This document shows positions 60,440-64,000 of a stretch of DNA of 64,000 bases, piece by piece. Source of the DNA: CALOCY01 sp942491975 (GTDB lineage Bacteria; Bacteroidota; Bacteroidia; Bacteroidales; Prolixibacteraceae); assembly GCA_942491975.1 (NCBI GenBank), contig CALOCY010000004.1, forward strand, positions 372,001 to 436,000. Direction: 5' to 3'. Both the position numbers and the translations under genes were made by a program. Under the pieces are notes generated by a model. That model saw only the letters and a program-made list of their open reading frames with translations. It was not told where the DNA came from and searched no databases. Numbering within the stretch: position 1 is the first letter of the stretch; every line of letters begins with the position of its first letter.

Positions 60440-61921
60440 TTAATTTTTAGACGGATCAAACTCCCAAACATTATCCAAGTCATCATAATATCTTGTATAA
60501 CTTGAAACAATATAGGCTTTTTCATTAATACTAAAACTTGTATTAACTGCCATACTTACAGGGCAATTGTGATATTTAACCCACTTATCAGAATAATAAT
60601 CATACTTCCAAATCTCATTTGACACATACCCATCACTCCAATCAAAATTATTTCCTAAACCAACAAACGGCTCTTCGTTAATTACAAAACAACAATAGCT
60701 CCTATATGAATAGGATGGCAAAGGTGATTTACTTGACCATAAGTCTTGTTTTGGATCATATTCCCAAAGCGAATTTAAAGCAAAACCTGTTTGGCTTATG
60801 CCCAAAAATCCCTTGCCATAGATGGAAAAAGCATAATTACCCCACACCGGACTTGACATATCAAAATCTCCAATAAAATCTGCTTTTCTTTGCCAAGAAT
60901 CTTGAATAATGTCATACTGCCAAAATTCATATGTGCCATAGCAGTTCCCGATATAAATATTATCCTCAATACTCATGCCAAAAACATAATTTTTATCGCG
61001 CTGGACCGTTCCCGGAAAATCCGCTTTTCTTATCCAACTATTTGATAGTGGGTTATACTCCCAAAAGCCACTACTCAAAAGAGCATATCCTTTACCATTT
61101 GAAGCAAAGGCTAAAGGCATATCCCCAGAGCTTTCTGGCAAGTTTATATTATTTTGCCATACATCGTCTATAGAGTTATACTTTAACATATTGAAACTAC
61201 TACGGTTTATAACGCATCCCATATGTTCAATTGAAAAACTTGTAGAGCCATAATAAACTGAACTATAATCACTTTTTGGCAACCAAGGAAACCACAAATC
61301 AAATGAATCAACTGATGCAGCAAACATACCAGCTGTTTCAACTGTAATATTTACTTTTTCAGGTTTTGTTATTTTAGGAATAGTGACGACAAGTCTGTTT
61401 TCTGACACAGAGTCTACAATAACTGTTATATTTCCAAACTTTACAATATTTCCAGATTTGGATATTGCAAAATTTTCTCCCTCAATTGCTACTTGTGTCC
61501 CAATGGGACCAAAATTAGGTGTAAAACTATTTATTCTCGGAGATAAACTCCCCAAGCTTTTAAATGAAATAGCATTTCCCAGAACCATACAATCGGTTGT
61601 CTGAACATATGCTTTATAAGAATAATTACCCCCCTTCTCCAAACCACTAGAAATTCTCAACCGAAAATCCTCTATTGTGGTCTTGTTCAAGAGGCTTTGC
61701 TTATACTCATTTTCGTTTTCCATCCAGATAAACCCGTAATCAATAATGTCTTCTTTGCAAAAATCGAGCACTTCTGCAACCAACGTTACCCCTGTTGGGT
61801 TATTATCAACAACATCTTTCGTAAGCACATAAGGATAATCTTTCGGTTGAATCGTTGCTTCTTTTTCACAACTAATAATAATTGCCAAAAGCAATACGAG
61901 AATTATTTGGCTTCGCTTCAT
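60440..61921 (-). CDS. Lipoprotein with IPT/TIG domain and Kelch-type propeller
   Basis: 493 residues. The lipobox AIIISC predicts lipidation at Cys18. After an N-terminal beta region (about 25-125) comes an IPT/TIG domain (about 128-208, SPRINSFTPNFGPIGTQVAI), then Kelch-like repeats (about 215-490), each with W-x-Y(D/N)-x3-D-x-W elements such as FWEYNPLSNSWIRKADFP and LWEYDPKQDLWSSKSPLP. Exposed on the outer membrane or in the periplasm; presumably binds a partner or glycan. It follows the barrel gene by 4 bases in the same operon. The function is unknown. Confidence 0.8.
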   Translation of the reverse strand: MKRSQIILVLLLAIIISCEKEATIQPKDYPYVLTKDVVDNNPTGVTLVAEVLDFCKEDIIDYGFIWMENENEYKQSLLNKTTIEDFRLRISSGLEKGGNYSYKAYVQTTDCMVLGNAISFKSLGSLSPRINSFTPNFGPIGTQVAIEGENFAISKSGNIVKFGNITVIVDSVSENRLVVTIPKITKPEKVNITVETAGMFAASVDSFDLWFPWLPKSDYSSVYYGSTSFSIEHMGCVINRSSFNMLKYNSIDDVWQNNINLPESSGDMPLAFASNGKGYALLSSGFWEYNPLSNSWIRKADFPGTVQRDKNYVFGMSIEDNIYIGNCYGTYEFWQYDIIQDSWQRKADFIGDFDMSSPVWGNYAFSIYGKGFLGISQTGFALNSLWEYDPKQDLWSSKSPLPSYSYRSYCCFVINEEPFVGLGNNFDWSDGYVSNEIWKYDYYSDKWVKYHNCPVSMAVNTSFSINEKAYIVSSYTRYYDDLDNVWEFDPSKN

Positions 61922-61925
61922 TTAT

Positions 61926-63056
61926 TTATAAATTTATTCCTGTGATTAACTGAAATTCACCGCTGTTTAAAAATCCTGTATCGGATATTCCGTAAGTCTT
62001 ATTGTAACGCAATTCGACAGATATCGCACGTTTATAATTGAGTTTATATTCCAATCCGCCACCTAACGAAAAACCAACCCGGTTTTCTGAGATAAAGGCT
62101 GTTTCACTCACTTTGTTAATCGTAATAACATCCTGTTCGATATCGGCTGCATAAAGAACATTTTCATTCTTGAAATGATAAGTATAGATACCCCCGGCAT
62201 TTACAAACGGGCGCATTTTTAAAGTGGGCAACGTGTATCTGATTAACAGAGGAACATTCAGTGTTGATGTATTTACTACAATGTCAATATCCTGATTTGC
62301 TGTGCGGTGATTGTACGAAAATCCATTTTGGGAGTAATATACCTCTGCATGAAGGGAAAAATCACTCACAAAAAGCGGATTGTCAATAAAGAGACCTACC
62401 GTCATCCCTCCTTCATACTTATAGTTAAACCGGTCTAAATATTCATACTCATTTTTCGATGAAGGAAACAGTTTCGTCATCCCATAACCTACCACAATAC
62501 CGTATTTGAAAGAAGGAAATGGTTTTAACTCACAGTTGTTGTATCTACTTATGAGTTTTGATAGTGATTTCTTATTGTATTGCACAAGTTTTACAGCATC
62601 GCCCACATTTTGACAATCAGCGGTAAATTCAGCCAGATTATCATTATAACTTCCCCCATGTTTTCCTTGTTCATATCTAGGCAACTCCACAAACAATGTA
62701 CTGTCTTTTTCTAAAAAATAGGTTTTTACCTTTTCCCCCCTGTAGTAATACAGCGTTGTTTCCCCTTCTATCAAGCGCTCCAGAAAAACCTGTTGTATAG
62801 AATCACCCAATTGAATTTCTTTTGACACATACACCCGGCCATCTTTAAACCCATACTCTTTTACTTCATAAGGAGTATATTCCACCACCTCTTTGCCCTC
62901 TTTTACCTGACAAACTTTAGCATTTAGCAAATTCCCTCCATCTATCAATTTCACACCTGCTGCCATAACACTATCGGTAGCATAATAGCTGTTTTGTGCG
63001 AATGCACTCAGTGAGACCATGCTAATCAATAATAAAAAACACCATCGTTTTTTCAT
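61926..63056 (-). CDS. Exported protein with C-terminal outer-membrane beta-barrel (PorT-like fold)
   Basis: 376 residues with signal peptide (MKKRWCFLLLISMVSLSAFA-Q). Residues about 25-180 are a soluble domain containing YYYRGEKVKTYFLEKDSTLF and CQNVGDAVKLVQYNKKSLSK. Residues about 185-376 form an 8-10 strand barrel (YGIVVGYGMTKLFPSS, SLHAEVYYSQNGFSY, VPLLIRYTLPTLKMRPFVNA) ending in FQLITGINL. This two-part arrangement is common in Bacteroidota. It lies between the WD40 and Kelch genes in one operon with gaps of 6 and 4 bases. Confidence 0.8.
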   Translation of the reverse strand: MKKRWCFLLLISMVSLSAFAQNSYYATDSVMAAGVKLIDGGNLLNAKVCQVKEGKEVVEYTPYEVKEYGFKDGRVYVSKEIQLGDSIQQVFLERLIEGETTLYYYRGEKVKTYFLEKDSTLFVELPRYEQGKHGGSYNDNLAEFTADCQNVGDAVKLVQYNKKSLSKLISRYNNCELKPFPSFKYGIVVGYGMTKLFPSSKNEYEYLDRFNYKYEGGMTVGLFIDNPLFVSDFSLHAEVYYSQNGFSYNHRTANQDIDIVVNTSTLNVPLLIRYTLPTLKMRPFVNAGGIYTYHFKNENVLYAADIEQDVITINKVSETAFISENRVGFSLGGGLEYKLNYKRAISVELRYNKTYGISDTGFLNSGEFQLITGINL

Positions 63057-63062
63057 ACTAAC

Positions 63063-64000
63063 CTATTTTAATTTTGTTTTCATATTTACGGCATCAATCA
63101 GCACTACGCCATTCCCCATTGTAGCTGCGGCAATTTTTAAGTTTACCCCCTGATTGGGCTGGAAAAGGACCTTGTTGATTGTTTTTCCCAGCTTATACCC
63201 ATAGGTTGAAAGATTACAGCAAATTTTAATTTTTCCACTTATGCCCCCCGTAACAAATGTGTCATTATCGGCATTGAAATCAACACTCAACAACCAATTC
63301 AGATGATGTTTGAGCTCCTCCTGTTTTTTGATGTGTTTGAAATCTGTAACATCCCAAACCGTTGTTATTGAATTATCCCCACAAGCGATTAGTTTGGTAT
63401 TGTCCGGGCTAAATGCAATACTTCTTGGAAAGCTTTTAAGATCATCTATTGAAAATATTTGAGCCCCCACCTCAACATCCCAAAATTTAATGGATTGATC
63501 TGCACTCGCACTGGCAACCGTTTTCCCGTCAGGGCTAAAAGCTACTGCCAGAATATCATCGGCATGCGTAAACGTAAATTTTATCTCTTTTGAGGACAGA
63601 TCATACAGTATCACTTTATTGTCCGATGCACCCGATACAAGGTATCGGGCATCAGCGCTGAATTTAACCGAAGTAACAACACCCTGATGATAGTTCAGTT
63701 TTTGGATAACCTCCCCGCTTTTCGTATCCCACAACACAATTAAACCATCTTTCCCCCCGGATACCAAACGGGTATCATCTGCCGAAACATCAATGGTCAG
63801 AATGGTATTGCTGTGAACAGATTCAAACTGACGTATCATTTTTTGATTTTCAATATTGAAAAATTGAACCGTGTTCCCTGTTGCTGCAGCTAATGCTGAA
63901 CCTTCGTTGAAAAAAGAGATGTCATAAACATCTGCCAAGGGGTTACCCAAAACCACAATATCATTTTTTTTCTGTGCTTTGAGGCTAACAACAGCCAATA
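63063..64000 (-). CDS. Exported WD40-repeat protein (5' end beyond right edge)
   Basis: At least 312 residues; the frame is open to the window edge, and the visible AVVSLKAQKKND looks like the end of a signal peptide cleaved after KAQ, so only a few codons are missing. About six to seven WD40 blades follow, for example LVSGGKDGLIVLWDTKSGEV, VAFSPDGKTVASASADQSIK and LIACGDNSITTVWDVTDF. Some late blades are degenerate (KIKICCNLSTYGYK). First visible gene of the operon with the barrel and Kelch genes; a scaffold role in the periplasm is likely. The partner is unknown. Confidence 0.85.
   Translation of the reverse strand, partial: LAVVSLKAQKKNDIVVLGNPLADVYDISFFNEGSALAAATGNTVQFFNIENQKMIRQFESVHSNTILTIDVSADDTRLVSGGKDGLIVLWDTKSGEVIQKLNYHQGVVTSVKFSADARYLVSGASDNKVILYDLSSKEIKFTFTHADDILAVAFSPDGKTVASASADQSIKFWDVEVGAQIFSIDDLKSFPRSIAFSPDNTKLIACGDNSITTVWDVTDFKHIKKQEELKHHLNWLLSVDFNADNDTFVTGGISGKIKICCNLSTYGYKLGKTINKVLFQPNQGVNLKIAAATMGNGVVLIDAVNMKTKLK

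Noticed and set aside
1..64000. tRNA or rRNA genes, CRISPR arrays, prophage and insertion sequences
   Set aside because: No cloverleaf or T-loop signature in the gaps, no regularly spaced direct repeats, and no transposase, integrase or phage structural gene was seen by eye. A tRNAscan or Infernal run would be decisive for small RNAs.

Overview
The window looks like chromosomal DNA of a Bacteroidota bacterium, probably class Bacteroidia (Marinilabiliales or Bacteroidales-like; that level is a guess). The reasons are a complete Na+-NQR operon, a type III glutamine synthetase, a DUF4290 gene beside murA, the block HsdR-N-like nuclease / AMP nucleosidase / holA, several type IX secretion (T9SS) parts and substrates, and promoters of the Bacteroidota form TTG-N18-20-TAnnTTTG. 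No tRNA, rRNA, CRISPR array, prophage or insertion sequence was seen.

Layout. 0-9 kb: end of an outer-membrane barrel gene, a TGS-type nucleoside kinase, a MATE exporter, Fe-type superoxide dismutase, a nitroreductase, proline dehydrogenase, an OmpH/Skp-like chaperone, a family 2 glycosyltransferase and a small membrane protein. 9-17.7 kb: ApbE (the flavin transferase that loads NqrB and NqrC), two tandem paralogous beta-barrels, and nqrABCDEF, all on the minus strand. 17.9-20.6 kb: a T9SS plug (DUF5103) gene broken by a +1 frameshift, and a DEAD-box RNA helicase. 21.1-35 kb: the most unusual region, eight minus-strand genes that all encode exported proteins. Six are large beta-rich proteins; four of these (P1-P4) are clear full-length paralogs and two (P5, P6) are more distant. 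Between them lies an LRAT/YiiX-like permuted papain-fold protein, and a HExxH metalloprotease ends the series. A PAS sensor histidine kinase sits just upstream on the same strand.

37.5-48.4 kb is mostly housekeeping: P5C dehydrogenase (partner of the proline dehydrogenase 31 kb away), a DivIC/FtsB-like protein, YqgE, a class IV aminotransferase, dnaJ-grpE with operator-like repeats, a TlpA-like thioredoxin, murA with Asp in place of the fosfomycin-target Cys, DUF4290 and a UvrD/PcrA helicase. 48.7-55.6 kb: a T9SS type-B substrate, a LuxR-type regulator, a DUF1460 hydrolase, the nuclease-like gene divergent from AMP nucleosidase, holA, a rhomboid protease and gmhB. 55.8-64 kb: a PorE-like OmpA lipoprotein, glutamine synthetase III, and a three-gene envelope operon (Kelch lipoprotein, beta-barrel, WD40 protein) that runs off the right edge.

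Short degenerate sequence phrases recur between genes, often just 3' of a coding region and in the same orientation. They and several hairpins make up most of the non-coding DNA. The candidate for an undescribed system is the 14-kb exported-paralog cluster.
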